Notes: generated by a model not told the origin, from the sequence alone. 6,168 nt of DNA from Hyphococcus sp. (GCA_021604605.1 BQJH01000175.1:1-6168), one strand, 5' to 3'. Positions 1-5,511 are shown, numbered from the stretch's first letter. Made by a program: numbers and translations.

Positions 1-803
1 CGCTCGCGGAATATCTTTTTGATGATGAAACCGCGATTGCCCGCATCGACATGTCTGAGTTTATGGAAAAACATTCCGTCGCGCGGTTGATCGGCGCCCC
101 TCCCGGCTATGTCGGTTATGAAGAGGGCGGCGTGTTGACCGAACGTGTGCGCCGTCGGCCTTATCAGGTCGTGCTTTTTGACGAAGTTGAAAAAGCCCAC
201 CCGGATGTTTTCAATGTCTTGTTGCAGGTGCTCGACGATGGTCGCCTGACCGACGGGCAGGGCCATACGGTGGATTTTAAAAACACGCTGATCATCATGA
301 CCTCTAATCTCGGGGCGGAACATCTGGCCGCTCAGCCAGAAGGCGAAAGCTCTGAAGCAGCGCGTGGTCTGGTGATGGAGGCTGTGCGGGCAAAATTCCG
401 TCCGGAATTTTTGAACCGCCTTGATGAGATTATCCTTTTCCACCGTCTGGCGCGCAGCCACATGGATGCGATTGTTGATATTCAGATTGGGCGTTTGCAA
501 GGGTTGCTGACGGATCGAAAGATCACCATCGAGCTGGATGATAAGGCGCGCGCCTGGTTGGGCGATAAAGGTTATGATCCTGTCTATGGCGCACGGCCTT
601 TAAAGCGTGTCATACAGAAAAAATTGCAGGACCCATTGGCTGAGCTTCTCCTTGCCGGTAAGATCAATGATGGAGAAGCGTTGACAATCTCTGCTGATGA
701 CGACGCCCTGACCATCAATGGCAAGAGTGTCGCCAGTCGCGATCTCTACACGCTGGGCGGCGATGCGCCAAACACGCCGCCAGCAGGTGCGCTTTTAAAC
801 TAA
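1..803 (+). CDS. clpB: ClpB disaggregase, C-terminal part (5' end outside window)
   Basis: AAA+ unfoldase of the Hsp100 family that, with DnaK/DnaJ/GrpE, pulls polypeptides out of cytoplasmic aggregates at the cost of ATP. The reading frame is already open at base 3, so 266 residues of a protein that is normally about 860 aa are visible: most of the second AAA+ domain (D2) and the C-terminal small domain. Visible in order are the D2 pore loop with GYVGYEEGG, Walker B (VVLFDEVEKAH), sensor 1 (IIMTSNLGA), the arginine-finger region (FRPEFLNRLDE) and sensor 2 (YGARPLKRVIQ). All key residues are intact. The IDMSEFMEKHSVARLIG and TDGQGHTVDFKNT stretches favour ClpB over ClpA or ClpC. The tail after the small domain (about 25 residues, ending APNTPPAGALLN) is low in complexity and probably disordered. 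The D2 Walker A, middle domain and D1 lie upstream of the window, as would any heat-shock promoter. Confidence 0.97.
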   Translation, partial: LAEYLFDDETAIARIDMSEFMEKHSVARLIGAPPGYVGYEEGGVLTERVRRRPYQVVLFDEVEKAHPDVFNVLLQVLDDGRLTDGQGHTVDFKNTLIIMTSNLGAEHLAAQPEGESSEAARGLVMEAVRAKFRPEFLNRLDEIILFHRLARSHMDAIVDIQIGRLQGLLTDRKITIELDDKARAWLGDKGYDPVYGARPLKRVIQKKLQDPLAELLLAGKINDGEALTISADDDALTINGKSVASRDLYTLGGDAPNTPPAGALLN

Positions 804-814
804 AGGATATTCCG

Positions 815-1021
815 ATGGCGGATAAAAAATCGGATTGGAAACCTGAAGGCGAGGAAGAGGCGTTGAAAGCCTTGATCCGCGCTACGGTGACCGCGGCGGG
901 GCCAATTGACCCCGGCGCCATCCCGCACAAGGTGAAAGAACGCATTAAAGGTCGTGCTTCAGGTGATCTTGATGTGGACGCTTATATCAAACAAGTGATG
1001 GCCGAGATGGCGAAGCGTTGA
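815..1021 (+). CDS. small conserved-looking protein downstream of clpB, function unknown
   Basis: Encodes 68 aa, charged and predicted mostly helical, with no Cys, no signal peptide and no membrane segment, so probably cytoplasmic. The start is well supported: AAAGGA at 802-807 ends 7 bases before the ATG, and the clpB stop codon lies only 11 bases upstream, so it is probably co-transcribed with clpB. Landmarks are the N-terminal SDWKPEGEEEALKAL stretch, a central PIDPGAIPHKVKERIKGRASGD segment and a C-terminal helix (VDAYIKQVMAEMAKR). The middle looks like a small helix-turn-helix-like or protein-interaction bundle, but this is only an impression. I do not assign a family. Coupling to clpB suggests a link to proteostasis or stress, which is inference from position only. 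Confidence 0.8.
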   Translation: MADKKSDWKPEGEEEALKALIRATVTAAGPIDPGAIPHKVKERIKGRASGDLDVDAYIKQVMAEMAKR

Positions 1022-1043
1022 AAAGGCGGGCCGTTCAAAAACC

Positions 1044-1568
1044 CTATTTTGATGTTCGCACCAATTTTGCTTTTGCCGCCGATAAAAGTGCGCGCGAATA
1101 TAGTTTATGAAATCCAAGCATGATGGTGAACGCAAAACCGATGGACGGTTTTTTATTTTCACTCACTTTTTTCGGGACGACGGCTGAGCCAAAGTACAGC
1201 CGCGTTGCGGTTTGTCCGCTATCTAAAAGCGGAGCGACCATAAACCACGAGCGTGTTTGATCCGCAAAATCACACATCAACAACTGGTTCTCTGCGCGTT
1301 GTTCGACTGTCCAGGCGGCGAAGGCGTCAGTTTGTCCATTGCTGACTTCATGGGCCTCATTATCCGTCGATGGCTTTGAAACCGCATATTTGAGAATGAA
1401 GCGTTCGAGTTTGAATAACCAGGTCACGTAAAAAGTTGAAACAAACTCTGACAAGTCGATGTCGTGGTTAATATCCGTAGAATAACAATCAGTGTAACAC
1501 CCTTCCGTAGCAGCGTAGCTGCATAGGAAAGCATCAAGTGGAAGTTTGCTTTTTGTAATGCTGAACAT
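1044..1568 (-). CDS. 174-aa protein of unknown function (possibly DUF2867-like)
   Basis: The frame extends up to 1658, but I place the start at the ATG at 1566-1568 (MFSITKSKLPLDAF). The longer version would overlap the 3' end of the SRAP gene, and its first 30 residues look like out-of-frame read-through. A weak AAGAAAG precedes this ATG. No signal peptide or clear membrane segment is visible. Recognisable patches are LFKLERFILKYAVSKPSTDNEA (residues 51-72), AAWTVEQR (84-91), LLMCDF (96-101), TRSWFMV (105-111) and TRLYFGSAVVP (122-132), then a Lys/Arg-rich C-terminal helix with LGFHKLYSRALL. The alternating beta-rich centre and long final helix would suit a START/SRPBCC-like lipid-binding fold, and the patches recall DUF2867-type proteins. 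Neither is secure. It follows SRAP by 52 bases on the same strand and has lower GC than SRAP. Its 3' end faces the clpB operon across 22 bases. Confidence 0.8.
   Translation of the reverse strand: MFSITKSKLPLDAFLCSYAATEGCYTDCYSTDINHDIDLSEFVSTFYVTWLFKLERFILKYAVSKPSTDNEAHEVSNGQTDAFAAWTVEQRAENQLLMCDFADQTRSWFMVAPLLDSGQTATRLYFGSAVVPKKVSENKKPSIGFAFTIMLGFHKLYSRALLSAAKAKLVRTSK
1134..1159 (+). terminator. terminator-like hairpin for the clpB transcript, inside an antisense gene
   Basis: AAAACCG (1134-1140), loop ATGGA (1141-1145) and CGGTTTT (1146-1152) form a perfect 7-bp stem, followed by more T residues with a single A (through 1159). This is the layout of an intrinsic terminator reading on the plus strand, 112 bases past the stop of the small gene at 815-1021. 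It lies within the coding sequence of the convergent 174-aa gene. The stem has only three GC pairs, so it may be weak, and an AT-rich coding stretch could produce it by chance. Confidence 0.4.
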
Positions 1569-1620
1569 CGCGCTTTCTTGTTTGAATGGCGTGCTTTTAC
1601 AGAATGAGTGTTGAAATGAG

Positions 1621-2307
1621 TTAAGCGGCGATAGGTTCGGCCAGTTCTGGGCCATCATTGCGAGGGGAGTTCACAGCTGTTGATACCGGGTGATACGCCC
1701 AGTGCCCTTCTGGCGCGGGCGCAAGCAATTGCGCAATCGCTTTTGTGTCTCTCTCATCGCCTTCAACCCACAGGGCAAAATGTTCCGGCGCAATGACAAC
1801 GGGTTCGCGTGCGTGAATGGATTTCAGATCCGGCCCGGCGCCAATGGTCAAAATCGCGACCGTGTCCATCTCCCCACCGTCCGGATCGATAGCCGTTTCC
1901 CATATGCCGGCCATGGCGAACAAGCCACTGTCAGCCTGGGTGATAGAAAACGGTTGCTTGGCGCCATCGGCGGTTTTCGTCCATTCGTAAAACCCGTCAG
2001 CAGGGATGAGGCACCGCCGTCGTTTGAAGGCGTTTTTAAAGGTAGGTTTTTCATGGGCTGTTTCCGCTCGTGCATTAATCAACGGGCGCCCGCCCATGCG
2101 GTCGAGATAGTCTTTCTTCGCCCATTCCGGGATAAAGCCCCAACGCGCCAAGGCATACTCTCGCTGGCGCCTCTCGCTTTGTCTGATGATGGCGATGGGC
2201 TGCGTCGGCGCCACGTTGTAGCGCGGCGGAAAATTATCGCGCACATCAACGTCAAACAAGCTCGCGACTTCAGAGGGCGGGGTTTTTAAGCGGTATCGTC
2301 CACACAT
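1621..2307 (-). CDS. yedK: SRAP-family (YedK/HMCES) abasic-site DNA-protein crosslinking protein
   Basis: SOS response-associated peptidase family (formerly DUF159). Its members bind abasic sites in single-stranded DNA through the N-terminal Cys, protecting them from error-prone processing. The encoded 228 aa match the usual length (E. coli YedK is about 222). Cys2 follows Met1 directly (MCGRY), which fixes the start because the Cys must become the N-terminus after Met removal. Other landmarks are PPRYNVAPTQ (27-36), ARWGFIPEW (54-62), LINARAET with N78 and R80, CLIPADGFYEW with catalytic Glu108, and SIHAREPVV with His165. The usual IH-x-RMP reads IHAREP here, so a Glu replaces the common Met. 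Only a weak GAAAG-like ribosome site precedes the ATG. The gene is divergent from the Nudix gene with 23 bases between start codons, so its promoter must reach into the Nudix coding sequence. Confidence 0.96.
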   Translation of the reverse strand: MCGRYRLKTPPSEVASLFDVDVRDNFPPRYNVAPTQPIAIIRQSERRQREYALARWGFIPEWAKKDYLDRMGGRPLINARAETAHEKPTFKNAFKRRRCLIPADGFYEWTKTADGAKQPFSITQADSGLFAMAGIWETAIDPDGGEMDTVAILTIGAGPDLKSIHAREPVVIAPEHFALWVEGDERDTKAIAQLLAPAPEGHWAYHPVSTAVNSPRNDGPELAEPIAA

Positions 2308-2336
2308 GCTTTCAGGTTAAAGAGCGATTCATGAAC
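2308..2336. promoter_or_regulatory. very short divergent start region with a near-LexA box
   Basis: Only 23 bases (2308-2330) separate the start codons of SRAP (minus) and Nudix (plus). AAAGAG at 2319-2324 is a plausible ribosome site for Nudix, 6 bases before its ATG. GAGC-N7-GAAC at 2322-2336 matches seven of the eight fixed bases of the direct-repeat LexA site known from Alphaproteobacteria (GAAC-N7-GAAC, read on the other strand as GTTC-N7-GTTC). It overlaps the Nudix start codon. I see no convincing -35/-10 pair for either gene. Because of the mismatch, LexA binding is only a hypothesis. Confidence 0.3.
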
Positions 2337-2777
2337 ATGAAACAGGTAATTTCAGTAGGTGTCGGCGCTGTCGTATTTCGAGACGATGATGAGGTGTTGA
2401 TTATCAAGCGTGGGAAAGAGCCCTTTTTGGGGGCGTGGTCCATTCCCGGCGGGGGGCTCCACTATGGGGAAAAGCTTGAAGACGCCGCCATCCGGGAAGT
2501 ACGCGAGGAAACCGGGCTGGAAATCCAACTGGTGGGGTTGTTGGGGGCTTTTGACGGCCTCCAATCTGATGAGGAACAGGATGGCTTTACCAGCCACACG
2601 GTCATTATCGATTATGTAGCGGAGTGGGTCTCAGGCGAGCCAGTAGCGGGAGATGACGCCGCTGAGGCGGAATTTGTCTCGATAGAAAAGGCGATTTCGC
2701 GGATGTCCTGGGATGTGACGCGCCAGGCAATCGGGCGGGCGGTTAAAATTCGCGATGCGGCTCGAAAAGGGTCATGA
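2331..2777 (+). CDS. Nudix hydrolase (MutT / ADP-ribose pyrophosphatase-like)
   Basis: Cleaves nucleoside diphosphate-X compounds, typically to remove damaged or surplus nucleotides in the cytoplasm. The encoded 148 aa form a single Nudix domain. The Nudix box is complete: G41-x5-E47-x7-R55-E56-V57-x-E59-E60-x-G62-L63, with the metal-binding glutamates intact. The preceding beta strands (VGVGAVVFRDDDEVLIIKR) and WSIPGGG are typical of the COG1051 type. The actual substrate cannot be told from sequence. The start could be the ATG at 2331 or the one at 2337; the AAAGAG spacing favours 2331. The gene is divergent from SRAP and is followed after 34 bases by the TIGR02301 gene on the same strand, probably as one operon. 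An oxidised-nucleotide role would fit its SRAP neighbour, but this is inference. Confidence 0.93.
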   Translation: MNMKQVISVGVGAVVFRDDDEVLIIKRGKEPFLGAWSIPGGGLHYGEKLEDAAIREVREETGLEIQLVGLLGAFDGLQSDEEQDGFTSHTVIIDYVAEWVSGEPVAGDDAAEAEFVSIEKAISRMSWDVTRQAIGRAVKIRDAARKGS

Positions 2778-2796
2778 ATTGGCTATAATTGGCTGG
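2777..2796 (+). repeat. 10-base-period double AATTGGCT with embedded TATAAT
   Basis: AATTGGCT occurs at 2777-2784 and again at 2787-2794, spaced by exactly ten bases, in the 34-base gap between Nudix and the TIGR02301 gene. A perfect TATAAT (2784-2789) spans the junction. No -35 element sits at the right distance. It may be a small internal promoter or operator, or chance. Confidence 0.3.
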
Positions 2797-2811
2797 TCAG
2801 GAAGAATGATG

Positions 2812-3264
2812 ATGAGCGCGAGATTTATCAAGGTGAGTATTATCGCTGCCCTTTCGGCCTTTGTGGCTGGAGGCGCGTTGGCGCAGACCGTTGATAATTA
2901 CCAGCACCGCAAAACGGACCTTGTTTCGCTTGCGTCTATTTTTGGCGAATTGCACCATATAAGACGCAGCTGCGAGCCTCGCTTTGAAGGTGATATCTGG
3001 CGTGAGCGAATGAAGAAACTCATCGAGCTGGAAGAACCGCAACCCGCGTTGCGCGAGGAAATGGTTGCCAGTTTCAACAAAGGATATCGCGCGGCCCAGC
3101 AGCATTTTGAATATTGCGAACGTCGCGCTCGTGACCATGCGGCCGCGCGTGCTGCGCGCGGAGAAGCGATCATCGCCCGTCTTACAGCGCCATTACATGA
3201 AGCGATGAATGAAGAAGAGAATGCTCCGTTTATCTGGCAGGGCGATATTAACGAACTTCAGTAG
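2812..3264 (+). CDS. TIGR02301-family exported protein
   Basis: Alphaproteobacterial conserved protein of unknown function, predicted periplasmic. Three consecutive in-frame ATGs occur at 2806, 2809 and 2812. AGGAAG at 2799-2804 sits 7 bases before the third, so I use that one, giving 150 aa (2809 is also possible). The frame is open back to an ATG at 2755, but that start would overlap the Nudix gene and put a non-signal tail before the leader. Residues 1-24 form a classic Sec signal peptide: SARFIK, a hydrophobic core and GALA before Q25. The mature part is helical and has two cysteines, C54 (RRSCEPRF) and C102 (FEYCERR), which could form a disulfide. The FGELHHIRRSC, W63RERM and FNKGYRAAQ patches match the family as I recall it. 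The C-terminus is Ala/Arg-rich and then acidic. It shares a strand and probably a transcript with Nudix. Confidence 0.88.
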   Translation: MSARFIKVSIIAALSAFVAGGALAQTVDNYQHRKTDLVSLASIFGELHHIRRSCEPRFEGDIWRERMKKLIELEEPQPALREEMVASFNKGYRAAQQHFEYCERRARDHAAARAARGEAIIARLTAPLHEAMNEEENAPFIWQGDINELQ

Positions 3265-3364
3265 TTAATCTTATTATTACCCATACAGAATAAAATCTTC
3301 ATTTAGCCTACCAAATACTGAACAAAGCATATGCCGCCTCAAACAGCGCGCGGCCGGTTAAACC

Positions 3365-3388
3365 AAATCTCCGACAAGGCTGATTTTT
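3365..3388 (+). terminator. weak terminator-like fold in the 3265-3470 spacer
   Basis: AAATC (3365-3369) pairs with GATTT (3382-3386), with CC (3371-3372) opposite GG (3378-3379) inside and two further Ts after. It lies about 100 bases past the TIGR02301 stop on the plus strand. The stem is short and interrupted, so this is a weak candidate. The rest of the 206-base spacer is AT-rich, and I see no gene, RNA or clear promoter in it. Confidence 0.2.
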
Positions 3389-3470
3389 AAACCATCGTTA
3401 TCAACTTATGACGTATTCAATTGTCTAGAAGAATCCCGCTTGGGCGCGTTCTGTAATCACGGAAAATCAC

Positions 3471-4166
3471 ATGTTGGTTGAATACACCCTTGCATTGATG
3501 ATGAACGATGTCCGTGAGGCGGCTCCGTCAGTCGCAGCTTTCATCAGAATGCTGTCAGGCAATCAACTGTTTAAAGGCGCGATATTGTGTGCGCTGCTTG
3601 TCGCTGCAATTAGCCGAACGGGTTTAAAGAACAATCGAGCTGATAATGTTTTTATCATTCGCTCAGTAACGGCCATATTCACATCAATTTTCACCGCCAG
3701 GCTGTTGCAATTGTTTTTGCCGCATCGCGACCGTCCGGTAAAGCTGCTGTCAGATGCCGGCATCAGTGAGTTTCGCATTATGGATAGCTCGTTCCCGAGC
3801 GACCATGCAGTATTAATGACTACAATCGCGTGCATTATTTTTGCTCGTGATCGCACCATTGGCATTTTTGCTGCAGTCTGGGCCGGGCTGATTATTCTTT
3901 TCCCGCGTATCTATCTTGGGGTGCATCATCCGACAGATATTATAGGCGGCATTTTATTGGGTATGTTGGTTTGGTATGTAGTGAGGTTGCTGCCTATGCC
4001 AACGATTTCAACGACATTTCTTGAAACGCTACGCAGTAAGCATGCAGCTCTATGCGCCTTCCTGGGTTTTTTATTTTTGTTTTTGATGGCGACGAATTTT
4101 GACGGTCTAAGAATGCTTGCAAGCTATCTTCTATTGAGCATTCTTGGCTTGAATATGGACCTATAG
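3471..4166 (+). CDS. PAP2-family membrane phosphatase
   Basis: Integral membrane acid phosphatase of the PAP2 superfamily. Relatives dephosphorylate lipid phosphates such as phosphatidic acid or undecaprenyl pyrophosphate, with the active site on the outer face of the membrane. The product is 231 aa with about six hydrophobic segments (roughly 34-50, 60-83, 113-144 as one or two, 157-174, 193-207, 214-228). The three catalytic motifs are present but non-standard. Motif 1 ends in R88-P89 (LPHRDRP), but the usual Lys seven residues before the Arg is Leu81. Motif 2 is PSDH (109-112) rather than PSGH. Motif 3 is R146-x5-H152-x3-D156 (PRIYLGVHHPTD), with Pro in place of Ser before the Arg. The core Arg, His, His and Asp are kept, so it is probably active. 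GGAAAA at 3461-3466 precedes the ATG. GC is lower than in the flanking genes. The substrate is unknown, though the context of undecaprenyl or exopolysaccharide recycling is common in this family. Confidence 0.9.
   Translation: MLVEYTLALMMNDVREAAPSVAAFIRMLSGNQLFKGAILCALLVAAISRTGLKNNRADNVFIIRSVTAIFTSIFTARLLQLFLPHRDRPVKLLSDAGISEFRIMDSSFPSDHAVLMTTIACIIFARDRTIGIFAAVWAGLIILFPRIYLGVHHPTDIIGGILLGMLVWYVVRLLPMPTISTTFLETLRSKHAALCAFLGFLFLFLMATNFDGLRMLASYLLLSILGLNMDL
4161..4166. other. palindromic overlap of two stop codons (CTATAG)
   Basis: The PAP2 gene ends with TAG at 4164-4166, and the dihydroorotase gene on the other strand ends with TAG read from 4163 to 4161. Together they form the self-complementary hexamer CTATAG. 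The two genes therefore overlap tail to tail by exactly their stop codons, leaving no intergenic space for a conventional terminator. Each transcript must run into the other gene. Confidence 0.95.
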
Positions 4167-5504
4167 TGTTTCCTGAAACCTGACAGGTGCGCCTTGAGCT
4201 TCGCTTAGAATTTCATCCTGCCACATGACGCGCCGCCCACGGATGATGGTGCCGATGGGCCAGCCCTGAACCGTTTTGCCGTCATAGGGCGTCCAGCCAG
4301 ATTTTGTCGCCTGGTCATTATTGTGGATCGTGCGCTTTGCTTTTAGATCGACGATCGTAAAGTCAGCGTCATAGCCTGAGGCGATGCGCCCTTTTCCTGC
4401 AATCCCAAAAACCCGTTGTGGTCCATGACAAACCAGATCAACAAACCGGGCGAGCGTTAAGCGCCCTTCAGCGACGTGATTAAGCATCAGCGGCACAAGC
4501 GTTTGCACGCCGGGCATGCCTGATGGAGAAATCGGATATTCTTTTGATTTTTCTTCCAATGTATGCGGCGCATGGTCTGTCGCCATCACGTCAAAAACGC
4601 CATTGATAACGCCTTGCCACAATCCGTCCTGATGGGTTTTGTCCCTGACAGGCGGGTTTTGTTGGGCGAGACCTTTTAGCTCTTCATAACAATCTGGCGC
4701 CGCCAGTGTTAAATGGTTCGGCAAAACTTCTGCGGTGGCGATGTCTTTTGCCGCCGCCAGCATGGGCACTTCGTCTGCAGTAGAAATATGTAAGACGTGA
4801 ATGCGCCGCCCTGTTTCGCGCGCCAGTTTGATTAATCGGCTGGTGCAGCGTACGGCCGCCTCGACGCTGCGCGCTTCGGGGTGTGAGGTCCAGTCGCCAA
4901 GGCGCCGTAGAGACTTTCCTTCACGCAAAAGATATTCGTCTTCGGAATGGATCGCGACCCGGCGCCGGCCATGGGCCAGCACTTCACGAACGCCCGCATC
5001 ATCCTCAACTAGCAAGTCACCGGTAGACGCGCCCATGAATATTTTGACGCCGGATACGCCGGGTAACATTTCCAGTTCAGCAAGGTCTTTCGGGTTGCCA
5101 TGGGTGGCGCCAACAAAAAACGCGTGGTCGCAAAACATGCCCCCATGATCGATTTTACCGGCCGCGCGTGCGAGTTTGTTTTCAATGGCTTCCTGGGTAA
5201 CGGTGAGGGGATTGGTGTTCGGCATTTCAAAGACAGCCGTTACCCCGCCCAGCACGGCTGCTCGGCTGCCGGTTTCCAGATCTTCTTTATGCACAGGTCC
5301 GGGTTCGCGAAAATGTACCTGACTGTCGATCACACCGGGCAGGATGTGGAGGCCTGAACAGTCGATAATTTCCCCAGCGTTAGCGGATGAAGGAACATTC
5401 AACCTGACGATTTTGCCATCGCGCACGCCAATATCGCGCTTGCCTTCGCCATCATGATTGACGACGGTCCCGCCGCGTAAAATGAGATCATAAGTTTCGG
5501 TCAT
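4161..5504 (-). CDS. pyrC: dihydroorotase (class I type, stand-alone)
   Basis: Zinc-dependent cyclic amidohydrolase that interconverts carbamoyl aspartate and dihydroorotate in pyrimidine synthesis, in the cytoplasm. The 447 aa are full length for the class. Substrate residues are present: R66 (VHFREPG), N96 (EMPNTNP) and H314 in D310-HAPH. Metal-site candidates are H64, K154 (GVKIFMG, the position of the carboxylated Lys), H186 (IHSEDE), H239 (VLHIST) and D310 (MATDHAPH). The first His of the usual H-x-H is Gln62. I recall Q-V-H-F-R in alphaproteobacterial relatives, so this may be a clade trait, not a defect. The C-terminal SGYDADFTIVDL and GRRVMW strands are the usual amidohydrolase beta-sandwich. 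Hydantoinase or allantoinase is a less likely alternative. The start at 5504 fits family N-termini (TYDLILRGGTVVNHDGEG). There is no ribosome site, but a promoter ends 7 bases upstream, so a leaderless mRNA is likely. Confidence 0.93.
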   Translation of the reverse strand: MTETYDLILRGGTVVNHDGEGKRDIGVRDGKIVRLNVPSSANAGEIIDCSGLHILPGVIDSQVHFREPGPVHKEDLETGSRAAVLGGVTAVFEMPNTNPLTVTQEAIENKLARAAGKIDHGGMFCDHAFFVGATHGNPKDLAELEMLPGVSGVKIFMGASTGDLLVEDDAGVREVLAHGRRRVAIHSEDEYLLREGKSLRRLGDWTSHPEARSVEAAVRCTSRLIKLARETGRRIHVLHISTADEVPMLAAAKDIATAEVLPNHLTLAAPDCYEELKGLAQQNPPVRDKTHQDGLWQGVINGVFDVMATDHAPHTLEEKSKEYPISPSGMPGVQTLVPLMLNHVAEGRLTLARFVDLVCHGPQRVFGIAGKGRIASGYDADFTIVDLKAKRTIHNNDQATKSGWTPYDGKTVQGWPIGTIIRGRRVMWQDEILSEAQGAPVRFQETL

Positions 5505-5511
5505 GGGGCAG

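Noticed and set aside
959..1162. 67-codon minus-strand frame spanning the convergent gap after the small gene
   Set aside because: It overlaps the 3' ends of two better genes in different frames and has no recognisable features.
1569..1658. Longer N-terminus (30 residues) of the 174-aa minus-strand protein
   Set aside because: It overlaps the SRAP 3' end by 38 bases and has no family-like pattern. The ATG at 1568 gives a more natural start and a normal intergenic gap.
1690..2289. 199-codon open frame on the plus strand opposite SRAP
   Set aside because: It lies wholly antisense to a clear SRAP gene with all catalytic motifs, and its translation shows no family pattern and is rich in Arg, Phe and Gly, as expected of a shadow frame.
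2755..2811. Upstream start of the TIGR02301 gene at 2755
   Set aside because: It would overlap Nudix and place 19 residues before the signal peptide. The AGGAAG at 2799-2804 points to the ATG at 2812 (or 2809).
3354..3364. Symmetric-looking CCGGTTAAACC in the spacer before PAP2, considered as an operator
   Set aside because: The arms are only four bases (GGTT/AACC) around a single A, with no second copy at a meaningful distance, so chance is sufficient.
3420..3468. TTGTCT or TTGGGC followed by TAATCA or AAAATC as a PAP2 promoter
   Set aside because: The only pairs found have wrong spacing or would start transcription inside the gene, so no promoter is called.
4801..5357. Open frames on the plus strand (4801-5148, 5100-5357) opposite dihydroorotase
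   Set aside because: Shadows of a well-supported gene. Their compositions (Arg/Ser/Pro-rich) reflect the reverse complement of GC-rich codons.
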